NCBI GenBank assembly: GCA_015501075.1
Contig: JADNYJ010000312.1
Span: forward strand, 1-38,012
Length of the DNA: 38,012 nucleotides
From: Gymnopilus junonius
Taxonomy: Eukaryota; Basidiomycota; Agaricomycetes; Agaricales; Galerinaceae
Direction of reading: 5' to 3'
Shown here: one piece after another, positions 28,746 through 38,012 of the stretch
Position numbering within the stretch: the first letter of the stretch is position 1
Layout: each line of letters starts with the position of its first letter
Program-made: the position numbers and the translations under genes
Notes under the pieces: model-generated
What the model was told of the DNA's origin: nothing
Seen by the model: the letters and a program-made list of their open reading frames with translations, nothing else
Databases searched by the model: none

Positions 28746-31700
28746 ATGTTTAACTTTCTCGACTTCAATATGCAATCTCAACCCAACACAGACATTCCAA
28801 TGGATGAATTTGACACAGTGCATATTCATCATTTGTCTAGTTATTTGAACCGCCCGGTGCCATGCAACAAAGCTCCAAATGTATACCTGTGACTACCCAT
28901 CCTTTAGAGCTGTTTCAAGGTGCCATTCCCTTTGTCATGGATCCAAGGCCATCAGGACCCTCCAGCACTGGAATAAGCCAGGCTATCACAGGCGTGTTTC
29001 CACTTGGAGAGCCTATGGAAACTGCCATGGCCGTCAATGAAAGTATGGCCACCAACCCAAACCAGTCTATGCTAGATCAGGAGGCATTCATCGCATCATG
29101 AAGTGAGCAACAACAGGTGTTACAGCATCTGAATGACATGAACCTCGATGTAACCCCGAGTCAACTAGACCCTCTCCTGGATATTGAAACTGTTTGCAAA
29201 ATTCCAATATGCACCTGCCACTTCCACAACAGCAACTGGATGACAGCCCTCATGAAAACACTGAGCCACAAGGGCTACCTGACCAGGAAGCTCAGCTACC
29301 TAAGCCATTTGGATTCATGTTTAAACCAAAAGCGATGAAGCAAGTGATATCAATCGAAGGCAGCTGGACCTGACAAGGAAGTTCCAGTGGACATGCTAAC
29401 CAAGCGGCACCACAACAAATCTATGATTGATCTACAAGACATGGAATATGTAAGTTGACCATTCTTGTTGGATTAATGAAGCTCACCTCTGTGATAGGCC
29501 AAAACATGAGTTGTTGAGCAAAGTGATTTTACCATGAGACAGATGCTGGAGATGAAGGACAAACAAATTGAGCAGATGAAGGAGCAAGTGAGTAGTTAAA
29601 CTATTGCTCAATGACTATACCAGACTTACCATATGACAGATGAACAAACATCAGGACAAGGTCAATGTGGTCTTGGAGCAATTATTAGCCTTGGAGGCAA
29701 CAAACCAAGATCATGCTGCTAAGTTGAAAATGATGGAAGTACAGCTCAATAGGGAATGCAAGGAACACAAGGAGATAGAGGAGAAGCAAATTCACGAACA
29801 TCGGGTAAATGAGGAAAATGTCAACAGGTTGAAAGCAACAGAAGCACAGCTTGAGAGGGAATGTCTGGAATGCCAAGGATTACAAGAGAAGCGAAATCGC
29901 GAATACCAGGAGAAGCTGAATGTGTTAGAAGAGCAACAGAGACAGCTTGAAGAACCTGCATGCGCTGCTGTAAATGGACCACCAGGTATTTGAGAATTCA
30001 TATTCCAAGATATTTAAGACTCAAACTCTCATGTTGACCAATCTAGAACTGCCATCTCCCATTCCTACTACAGAGGGTGTCATCCCATCAAGCGGCGGAC
30101 ATTATCCTCAGGTATTCAGCCATGATCAGCGGAAAGGGGGTGACATAGAGATGAATGATCATCCACAAGACTGGCCTTCTGCTTCTGTTATAGAGCACAC
30201 CACCGTGGTACTACAAGCTGTATCTACTGCCACCCCATTGATTGACCAACAAAACACTATGAGTGTGGAGATGAGCAGTAACCCACAGGGCCTTCCTAGA
30301 GATAACAGCCTGCCTTCCACTCCTAGCACCAAAGATATCACAGTGGCACCACAACCCCTTCTAGCATCTGACCAGCATCAGCAGGTTGACAACAATGTAG
30401 TGATGGATGATAGTCCATGTGGCCTTCTTAAAGGCAAAGCCAAGGTTTGCGCTCCTGTTGCCGACAAAAGCTCAGGGGAAGACTTCAACAGTGTCATATC
30501 CAATGACTCCGACGATGAGGTGAGGCTTGCCACTCCTAACCCCATAACCATACTGATGCTTTGAAAGGACGACAAAGGGTCTTCTCATGCCCCACCACCA
30601 TATCATTTCAAACATCCACAGGGTGGGGCTGGCCCTGGCTGAAAGTAGTATATGATGACAATAAGCAGCCTGCCACCCAGTCTACCCTCAATGGTCTCAG
30701 AGGACAGATTCCTAGTGGGAATGTTGACGTTGCGCAAGTTGAGGCAATTATGAAGAGTACTTTCTGTCTTAGTGAACACAGGTGCATTGCCAAGCACACC
30801 AGCCAAACAACAGAGACACACTTCAGCACTTGTGAAGCAACCAGCTTCAAAAACATGTAATGCTCAATCTAAGATAATTGGAGTAAGTTCATGGGCTTAT
30901 TCGAAACTTAACATGGCTAACGCACCATAAACATTCATTTAGAAAGTGGTTCGGCTCCACATGAATCCACTTATTGGAATCAAGAAGGATAAGATGATCC
31001 GAGGTGTTGAATCACTGCTTCTCAGTGTTGTCGAAAAATATGCAATTGATGACAATCTGGTCATTCATCCAAGCCTGGCTCCAATGAGTTTCTGCTTTGA
31101 AGTCAAGTACAGCCATCCGTGGAATGAGTTGGCCAACCAGTTCATGCAGTCCTTCTTGTTGATGCATAACATTCAGCCTGAGGACAGACTAATCACTTAC
31201 TCCACTGTTAAACAATGTTTCATGACCCTCAAGGCACTGGTGAAGGAAGCGAAACTGAAAGAGGGAGAAGACAAGGTGCAAACTTGCGAATGGGTGGAAA
31301 AGAAGGATGCAAGCAAGAACAAGACGATGCGCCGAGACACATGATGCCATGGGGTGGGTTTACTTTTTGATCTTCTACATTTCAGAGGACTTATGCAATC
31401 ATAGTTGGTGAATGATTGAGTCGATACTGCCAAGGACAATTGGAAGGGGGAAAGGACCCTGCTTGGGAGTCCTTGTACCAAGTGGCTAGCATGCTGACCC
31501 TGGAGGGGATGTCTTCCGACAAGAGTGGACTTGAAGAATGCAAATACACAATCAGGATCTGACAATGGCGCAGTGCTGCATTGATTCCATACCTGGAAAT
31601 TATCGACCACAATATGAACAAGAAGAATAGGCTTGGCAACCCTATACCAGGGAATCCAGCTAGGCAGCATATGAGGATGGGGGGGCTCATTAGCCATTCG

Positions 31701-31784
31701 AGGGTGATCCCAAGATTGCCTGCGAACTTCTACGATGCTACTTGGTATGCTGGCCTGAGTGACAGCACTAAAGTTGATCTTTGA
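28746..31784 (+). pseudogene. large uncharacterised gene with central coiled coil
   Basis: It starts MFNFLDFNMQSQPNTDIPMDEFD and continues after an intron with ELFQGAIPFVMDPRPSGPSS. A TGA at 29099-29101 interrupts a frame that stays open beyond (QQQVLQHLNDMNLD). Then PKPFGFMFKPKAMKQ, a coiled coil (29640-29950: repeated ERECxE and KxxEEK heptads), a Ser/Thr/Pro-rich linker with repeated short motifs (30100-30530), and a folded-looking region (HMNPLIGIKKDKMIRGVESL, 30946-31344). The C-terminus carries EGMSSDKSGLEE, GNPIPGNPARQHMR and LPANFYDATWYAGLS. I recall the GMSSDES...GNP.P..R...LP.N.Y...WY pattern from proteins near mushroom transposons. Several introns are implied. Function unknown. Confidence 0.55.
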
Positions 31785-31949
31785 GTGAAACCTGCAATAA
31801 CTTTACCAACCATCATGACAGACAATTAGATAGTGACGTAGGCAGAAAAAATGTATATACCTAGAGAAAATTCAAATCATTGATCGACCATGATAGTAAC
31901 AGCAAGGAGTAAAGGGCCAAGGCCAGATACTATGGACTGAGGCAGAGTA

Positions 31950-32485
31950 TCCTGGACACCAAAGATGCCATGAAGAAGGCCGTGTTTGAGTAGAAGCACC
32001 TACCAACTGTCATTAAAGACAATTAGAGGGTGACAATAGGCTGAGGAAAGAGTACATACCTAGCAGTCAATTGAAGAGCATGTTGCAACCACAATGGCAA
32101 TGACATGAATTGAATGGCAGAGACCATCTGAGGCAGCATGTCCTGGGCACCCAGGACACTCTGAGAAAAGTTGTGCTTAAGTTGAAGGGCTGAAGATGTG
32201 GCAGAGTGTCCTGGACACCCAGGACACTCTAGAAGAGATTGAGGGAGATGCTGAAAGCAGTTATCATTGTTGAGCACACAATTGTTTGGTTAGGGGCTCC
32301 AAGCCAAATGAATGCATTGTTTATTGTTTGGTTAGGGGCTCCAAGCTGAATGAATGTGTTGTTTATTGTTTTCTCTCAAACTCCTACCTCCATCATCAAA
32401 GTGTGTTCTGGGTGTCCAGAATATGCTATCTCAGTTGAACTTATCTACCCTCTTTAAACTTTTGGTTGTGATCTGGGTGTCCAGA
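31950..32485. repeat. hairpin cluster 3 (five copies)
   Basis: Copies at 31950-31963 (decayed arm), 32142-32155 (loop GCAC), 32209-32224 (ACAC), 32407-32420 (GTGT) and 32472-32485 (GTGT). Arms co-vary: the third has GTGTCCTGG against CCAGGACAC; the last has GTGATCTGG against CCAGATCAC. The switch from ACAC to GTGT orientation falls inside the spacer, as in clusters 1 and 2. Confidence 0.88.
32281..32364 (+). repeat. 42-bp tandem duplication
   Basis: Two units (32281-32322 and 32323-32364) begin ATTGTTTGGTTAGGGGCTCC. They differ at only two dinucleotides, each CA in the first and TG in the second, the signature of an ancestral CG that decayed on opposite strands. The array sits between the two orientations of the hairpin family. 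Confidence 0.88.
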
Positions 32486-32644
32486 TCACACTACTTAACT
32501 TCAACTCATTAACATTCCTTAGGCAGTGATTTGTCCCTCAGTTCGTGACTTGCCCAGCGGCACTTGATTGCATCAAGCTTGAAGACAGCCTAACGTCAAC
32601 TTTATGAGTACTTTTTGAAATAGCCCCCCATACCAAACCTGATC

Positions 32645-35330
32645 TTGAATATTGAAGACCATATGCCTCAACAAACCCCACCTCTAGACCATTCTCGAGG
32701 CAGGGCCTTCATCAGTGATGGTGATATCTATTACTCGCCCAACTGTTCACGCTCCGTTGCTGTCCCAAACTGGAATCCCTCATATCCATTTGCTGTTGGA
32801 GCTGCATCTCTCAGGTGGCATCAAACTCCTGAATGGTGGACTGATGTGTTTGGATTCCTGAGCTTTACCCCCAGTGTCCCCTCATTCGAAGGATATGTGT
32901 TTGGCCATCTCTGCGACTACCTTAACAATATCAATGAAGTTGACACACCTTGGGGCACGGGGTACCAGCTCCAACAATCAAAGTCCTCAGCATGGTGCTA
33001 TCTGGAAGACATCTTAATTGTTATCCTCCACATCTTGAGGGAAAAATTCTTTCTTCAGCTCAAACCATATTTCCTCCCCCCTCCCCCCTCTCTCCTCGGT
33101 TTCGACCAAGTGTTTTTTAGTGCTCGTGGTGCACGCTATCGAATTGGCTGCACACGCGATTGGTTCATTGTGTGGATCGGCCTACTATCATTCTATATTG
33201 CCTGCATTGAAGGAGAACCCGATCCCCTACAGGTCCCAGACTGGTTCAATTTCCTTGCTTCTGAAAAGGAGGTAGATCAGTTGTGGCTCAGCAGACTTTA
33301 CGATGTCATAATGAGTGTGTTTTGGAGACAGACCCATCACACTGGGTCCTTCATCGATCTCACCAACAAAGGTGGTGAAGGTGCTGACCTAGTGAAATGG
33401 CTATGTGTTTGGAATGTACCTGTGTGGTACCACTGGTTGGAAGTCGAGCAAGGCCAGACTTGGCGCCGTGCTTTTGCATATATCCAACCCCCTCCAGAGC
33501 ACCTTCAGAATGTGATGACCTTAATTTACAGGTCCCCATCTCCACCATCAATGCCCCCTACCACCTTAGAGCAGCAACCGCTGTCTTCACCCAACCTTCC
33601 TCACCACTCTGAGTCCAGTATTCTTCCAGAATTGGAGTTTGAGAAGGCCTGGGAAGCGTATATTGCCTCCAAGCCATGGGAACCCTTTTTCGCTGCTCGA
33701 AAAATCATTAATGATTGAATGCTTGTGAATGAGATGCCACAGGATAGGGAAGCATGTCTGAGTCAAGAAAGGAAAAACCCTACCATTTCTGCAGAAGTTT
33801 TTGTTTGGGATTGGAGCATCGAAGAGGACATGTGCCTTGTATGCACTAGAGTGCACAAAAAGGAATGTGAAGACAATCTTGCTTTTTATAGGGGGTCCCA
33901 AGCCTGCTATGACTCTTTCCAGAATGAATGGGACCTCTGTGAATACTTTGCAACTCCTGGAGACCCAGATTGCATCAGCAATGATGATGATGATGGTGAT
34001 GGCAACTTTGGCCCTGACTTCGGAAACTATTCATCTACCTCCCATTCTTGCAATGACTCTCCCAATTCTCAGCAGAAAAAAGCTATGGAATTTGTTGCTC
34101 AACGTGTCGAAGTGCATGCAGGTGTCATTCCATTACCTGCGCCTCTGTTGAGCAATGACGAAAATGGACTGAACCTTATTCCTTCCCAAGTGGTGGACAT
34201 TGTCGCATATCTTTTCACTCACTATGGCTACCGACCCACCATAGCCATTCCTCCAAACCCCTCTACACCCGACAAGGCAAGGTGGAATGATCTTGTCAAG
34301 ACTGTAGGGCTTCGTGCCAAGGATTCTAACCCTCCACCGGTAGACTTTGGCCTGTCATGTTTTGACTTTCTTCAGGGTCTCCAAATGACCAATGGTCCAC
34401 TGCCTATTATATATGACCTCAAACATCAGTGTCCCATTGCTCTCAACATTGCAGCTCTGAGGCTTCTTTTCCAGAAGGTTGGTGACCTTTTCCTTCTTCA
34501 GGGAAGCTGCCTTGCACTTGATCCTCAGGCTCCATGGATGATTGCTTTGACAACTGCTACAGATGTGGTTAAGGTGTTCTGCCTTGTGGTCAGTCCTGGA
34601 AAACATTCTTCAATGTCACTTGCCTGCTGCCTCTTGGAAATGGGCATGACATTCTTTACATTACTACTGCTTCAACATCAACCTTCCATCAGACTCCAAG
34701 CACACTGAAATCTTGTGCCCATCCATGCTTCGGGGTATATTTTCAACAAGAGCAACTATGATGTCTATATACAGCACTGCCACTGACTCCTGTCATCTTC
34801 GCATGGGCGAGCTGCACTGCTTACTGGTGGTCTCCTTAGCCACCTTGCAAAGGAACACATTGGTATTGATTCTGCCTGCTTTGGCCCATCATCTGCAGTC
34901 ACTGAACATCACCTTGGTTGCTACTTCATGGCTGATGATGGGACAGTCTATTGGGATGATATGCTTACTGAGGAAGAGATGGATGTCATTTGTGGGTTTC
35001 ATATGTGCTATACAGGTTTGTTATTCCTATTCTGATAATTTAACTGATTCCCACATGACCTTCAGGAAGTGCCCTAACCAAGTAGTTCACAAGTCTTGGT
35101 GGCCGAAGCCTGCTCAATGGAAAAATCAAAAAGCAAACAGCTACAATTTTGGACACTAGACAGAATGGGATGAAGTTTGGTATCAAAGCCATCTGTCTGA
35201 GATTGAAAAAGGTAATGCTCAGCCTGAGACCCCAGAGTTCTGGTGAAACAGTCTTAGAGGTGCATCCTCCTGGCGAAAAGCAACCACTCATCTCAATGTG
35301 GACTTGGCTGCTCTTTTCACATCGACATAA
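32645..35330 (+). pseudogene. large uncharacterised gene, one frame broken by TGA
   Basis: One frame runs from MNIEDHMPQQTPPLDH (32645) to RLQAH (34708), interrupted only by TGA at 33716-33718 with ATG directly after it. The first part has aromatic-rich segments (FTPSVPSFEGYVFGHL, WFIVWIGLLSFYIAC) and ends FEKAWEAYIASKPWEPFFAARKI. The second has ISAEVFVWDWSIEEDMCLV, RNEWD-like FQNEWDLCEYF, a DDDDDGDG run, and PWMIALTTATDVVKVF. After a frame change near 34590 it continues as HGRAALLTGGLLSHLA, DDGTVYWDDMLTEEEMDVICG and SWWPKPAQW. A 54-nt intron-like stretch lies near 35020-35070. I recall similar proteins as multicopy in agaricomycetes. No catalytic motif is recognised. The break at a likely CGA codon suggests recent decay. 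Confidence 0.6.
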
Positions 35331-35370
35331 TTGTATATATCTCCGGGTCTGTATGTTTTCTTGTTAACCC

Positions 35371-35711
35371 ACTGCTGATGTGCACCCATACCCACTTATT
35401 GCTCCCATCAGTGAGGACCTCAGTGCGCAATTTATTGTTGCTTCCTGTCAATCCTTCATTTTTGTTCAATTATTTGCTTTATAAAATCTTTCTGAAAATA
35501 AATCATTTTCAATGTTTGATAAATCTTTTGTAAAATCTAAGATATATTAAGAAATTTTTCACTCAAAAAAATTCTTTAATTGTTGCATGAGACAATAGAA
35601 AAAAAACCGAACATGTCAGTCAATTCCATACAGAGTTAAAATCGTACTTAAATGTGAAGTTTGTTAGTTGCTAAAATTTGAACACAAATGTTTCCTCTTT
35701 CAGGTATTTGT
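35371..35711. other. AT-rich spacer
   Basis: The interval between the end of the preceding gene and the candidate LTR is strongly AT-rich (notably 35450-35600). I see no gene, repeat or RNA feature in it. Confidence 0.4.
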
Positions 35712-36399
35712 TGACGTCAACAATAAAGGGTTTTAGATATGTTTTATGATTGGGCAATGTAGTTAAATGAGTTTGAGCATGTCCGGAATGGGACTCGGTG
35801 ACAAACTCCATTTGTCGATGGTTCCAATAGTGTGTGTAGGTGTAGACAATGAAGTAAAAATAGATGAGAGTTCCGGGAATGGTGAGAAAGTGAGGGAATT
35901 TGAGTATCTTGAGTCAAAAATTGCAATATCTAAGTTGATTTCTATGCTTCTGAGGTGAGTTGTGGGATCGTATTCAACTGCAGAACTACAGTACACAAGT
36001 CTAGTATTTATACTGTAGCAAATAAGCGAAGAGTTTCAGGGAGAAGGAAATTTTTACAGAGGAAGAGAGGAAATTTTGAAATAAATGAAGTGAAATTTTA
36101 TCGGACCGAATGGTCATGGCTGAGCATATGGAAAGATCATATTTTATGGGCTAAATGGAGAGGAATAAAATTTTATAAGTGATAAATGAGGGGGAAAGGA
36201 TACCAGTTGCTTTTCATTGCGAGGGATTACCACGTTCAGAGTTAACTCCGTCTGGCCATTGTTGCACGCCATTGTTATCTTATCGAAGGTGCTTCCATAC
36301 ATCTGGTATGTTGATCCGACTCAATTTTCTCTGTTATGGACCTATGCTAATTGTCCTCCTTACACCTCCCAGGAACTTTTAATGTTGACTTCCACGTCA
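35712..36399 (-). repeat. candidate 3' LTR of element C
   Basis: Inferred from the short inverted ends TGACGT and ACGTCA, a TATA-like box followed by leader-like sequence, and its place downstream of a retrotransposon protease. The left edge overlaps a 14-bp perfect palindrome, TGTTGACGTCAACA (35709-35722). The partner LTR is outside the window and no target duplication can be tested, so the borders are tentative. Confidence 0.42.
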
Positions 36400-36460
36400 A
36401 TGAGCTCCTTGGTGTTGCTGGTAGAAGTTCCGTCATGAAATTCACGTGCTTGTCTCTGTC

Positions 36461-37560
36461 TCATCCATCATCGTCATGGTAAATACTGTGGCTTGTGGAA
36501 GTGCAGTTAAGGATGTTGAACTGCATTAATTGGGATTTGAAAATTCTCTTGGCCTTTAAATTTTTGAATAAGACTTCTTCGGACTGCATGCGATGTTGTA
36601 CTTGGTTTCCTTCTTCTGGGATGACTTGGATAAAGATTGTCTTCGATTGACTTCGTTCTCTGCTATAATAATCCTTCTGATTTGATTCGGAATCACTGAA
36701 TATCTCTGGTGTTTCGATAGTGGTTGCGTTCTTTTGTGTGGCTAGTTTGTCTTGGAATAATAATTCGATTTTTGAGGGCTTTTCAATGGGATAGTCTGCA
36801 GTCATACTGAGGTTTGAATTTTTAAAGTCTGGCAAGGTTTCCGAGGTGTTATATGTATAGGTGTGGAGACAAGTGGCATCTCCTCGATTGTAAAGCGATT
36901 CATCGACAATTAAAAACCCATTTGTTTGATCTGAGTTTCATGTTTCCGAGGTCGAGTGGGAACAGTTACTATTGCCTCGGTATTTGGATCCTCCAGGGTA
37001 ATGTATGAGTTGCTGTTTCGATAATGCTTGTATTCATTTCCGTTAAGGTCATAAAGGACGTCCGAGAAGCATTTCATAGGGTGCGTCTTCAACAACTTGT
37101 ACCTGTAAATAAAACTCCTGGCCTCCAATAATCACCTTGAGATCATGAAGTAGTCCGATAGTTTGATTCTTTGTGTTATTGGCTGATTCCATAATCATTA
37201 AATGGTCTGAACGAAGAGGTAAGCCAAGTTCCATCCATTTCTTTTTATGAAGAGCAATAATTTGCGAGCCTTCATCAAGTACTCCTTCAGTTAGAACAGT
37301 TCCATTGAGTAAAACGTCGATAGAGCATAATTTTTCGGTGTGATTTGCGACTATAATATCGTCCTTTCGAGCAGGTAGTGTTGCCATAAATGTGTGGACA
37401 ATATTTTGCTGAACTGCCTCGAATGGAATAGTGTTGCTGGCGACCTTCTTTGTGGTAATAAGTTCCTTGACAAATTTTTGAACATCTGGTGTGACAGAAA
37501 GAAGTTCTTTGCTAGTAATTGTGAAGGATGCTTCAAGCGCTTGATCTGCAAGCTTCTTGC
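36461..37560 (-). pseudogene. gag-protease region of element C
   Basis: The frame with DVQKFVKELITTKKVAS and HTFMATLPARKDDIIVA leads into the protease: VLLNGTVLTEGVLDEGSQII, RSDHLMIMESANNTK, then VQVVEDAPYEMLLGRPL. The catalytic triplet reads D-E-G, not D-S/T-G; I believe this is a known feature of one basidiomycete gypsy lineage. A frameshift near 37065 separates GRPL from YDLNGNEYKHYR and ITLEDPNTEAIVTVPTRPR. Another shift lies near 37565. Beyond TRPRKHE only a Ser/Glu/Lys-rich linker (36461-36835) remains before the LTR. No RT motif follows. Confidence 0.75.
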
Positions 37561-37598
37561 AATTTTAGAATCTTCAATAGGTGTCATGTATCAGAATA

Positions 37599-37990
37599 TC
37601 AGAATTGAGGTGGTGAATTACTCGAGTTTGGATTCTTCTCTGCCTCCTTGGAGTTGTTCCTGGTATCGCTAAATTTTGCTGACTCTATAGTGCTTGAGTT
37701 CTTGGCCATGCTTCGAGTAGTTGGTCCATTAGAGGGCTTAGCGCCCATCTTCTTGCGGGTCTTGTCGACTTTCTTCTGGGTTGAGGATATAAGTGCTTCC
37801 ATAACTTCTAGTTTTCGACTTCTCTGATCATTGCAATGGCAATTTCCTCATCTTCTTCGACCATTTCGAGTATATTTGTGGTCACCGGAGTTGGTTTGGC
37901 ATTTTCCACTCGACTGGAGTAATATTCGCTCCAAGTAAATTAGTGGAAAATAGATGGACCTTGGACATGTTAGTTTTGTGCCAGTAATCG
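37599..37990 (-). pseudogene. N-terminal part of element C polyprotein
   Basis: A Ser/Lys/Asn-rich frame, MEALISSTQKKVDKTRKK with NGPTTRSMAKNSS, precedes the gag-protease region on the same strand. It lies in the position and has the polar composition expected of the start of a gypsy polyprotein. It is separated from the downstream frame by one or more shifts. The upstream end is cut by the window. Confidence 0.45.
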
Positions 37991-38012
37991 ATTCGTTCCT
38001 GAATATTTTTTT

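Larger units (their letters stand above)
31785..32644. other. spacer with hairpin cluster 3 and small duplications
   Basis: Between two plus-strand genes. It holds a diverged direct repeat of about 70 bp (31805-31880 and 32003-32075, same orientation), five hairpin copies, and a 42-bp tandem duplication (32281-32364). No coding sequence is supported. The promoter of the gene starting at 32645 must lie here. Confidence 0.6.
35712..38012 (-). mobile_element. LTR retrotransposon C, partial, gypsy type, pol deleted
   Basis: On the minus strand the order is gag-like sequence at the window edge, retropepsin (37049-37387), linker, then a candidate 3' LTR (35712-36399). That LTR starts TGACGT and ends ACGTCA, and contains a TATA-like GTATAAATAC. 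Reverse transcriptase, RNase H and integrase, normally about 3 kb between protease and LTR, are absent: only a low-complexity linker of about 450 bp is present. The element runs off the right edge, so the 5' LTR is not seen. It belongs to a different lineage from copies A and B, as shown by the protease and LTR. Confidence 0.68.

Noticed and set aside
780..33718. TGA recoded as a sense codon, as in some alternative codes
   Set aside because: TGA also ends intact-looking frames here and normal stops are used. The broken frames carry independent frameshifts and deletions as well. CpG decay of CGA explains the stops more simply, and a recoded UGA in an agaricomycete nucleus would be unprecedented to my knowledge.

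Overview
This window is a transposon graveyard from a basidiomycete, most likely an agaricomycete mushroom-forming fungus. The evidence is short introns of about 55-65 nt with GT-AG ends, a chromodomain Ty3/gypsy retrotransposon, a fungal hAT transposase, a Tnp2-type CACTA transposase, a WD40 gene and several uncharacterised acidic or coiled-coil genes of the kind that recur beside mushroom transposons. I saw no rRNA, no convincing tRNA and no CRISPR. Species-level assignment is not possible from the sequence alone.

Layout. (1) 1-2281 holds the 3' part of a minus-strand gene, interrupted by a hAT-type nonautonomous element (1008-2155, 8-bp target duplication). (2) 2282-8897 is gypsy copy A on the minus strand: two LTRs, gag, protease, RNase H, integrase and chromodomain, with the reverse-transcriptase core deleted and an extra antisense gene beside the 3' LTR. 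(3) 8898-14246 is most of an autonomous hAT element whose transposase is cut by a 2.9-kb insertion; a palindrome-rich MITE-like element (10231-10969) lies inside that insertion. (4) 14247-14410 is a piece of the same interrupted gene. (5) 14411-15923 is gypsy copy B, a gag-only deletion derivative on the plus strand. (6) 15924-16044 is the other end of the hAT element, and 16045-16127 is the first exon of the interrupted gene. (7) 16137-16741 is another hAT-like element. (8) About 17095-19111 is a plus-strand multi-exon gene with a 319-bp MITE lying exactly inside an intron. (9) 19959 to about 23900 is a decayed CACTA Tnp2 transposase on the minus strand. (10) 24000-35300 holds five further genes separated by spacers that carry a family of short hairpins. 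(11) 35712-38012 is a third LTR element on the minus strand with pol missing; it runs off the window.

The most informative result is structural. The target-site duplications at gypsy copies A and B do not match around each element as they stand. They do match if the segment 8898-14410 is turned around. The same inversion rejoins the two ends of the hAT element with an 8-bp duplication, and brings four pieces of one gene into a continuous reading frame. A and B are head-to-head copies, so a crossover between them explains everything. Three other signals stand out. Gypsy A and B show an 11-nt complementarity of the kind used for self-primed reverse transcription. Decay is almost entirely CpG to TpG/CpA, and nearly all premature stops I found are TGA where CGA is expected. 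Ten hairpins share the core CTGG-GTGT-CCAG, and their outer arms co-vary and bracket gene blocks from 23.8 to 32.5 kb.
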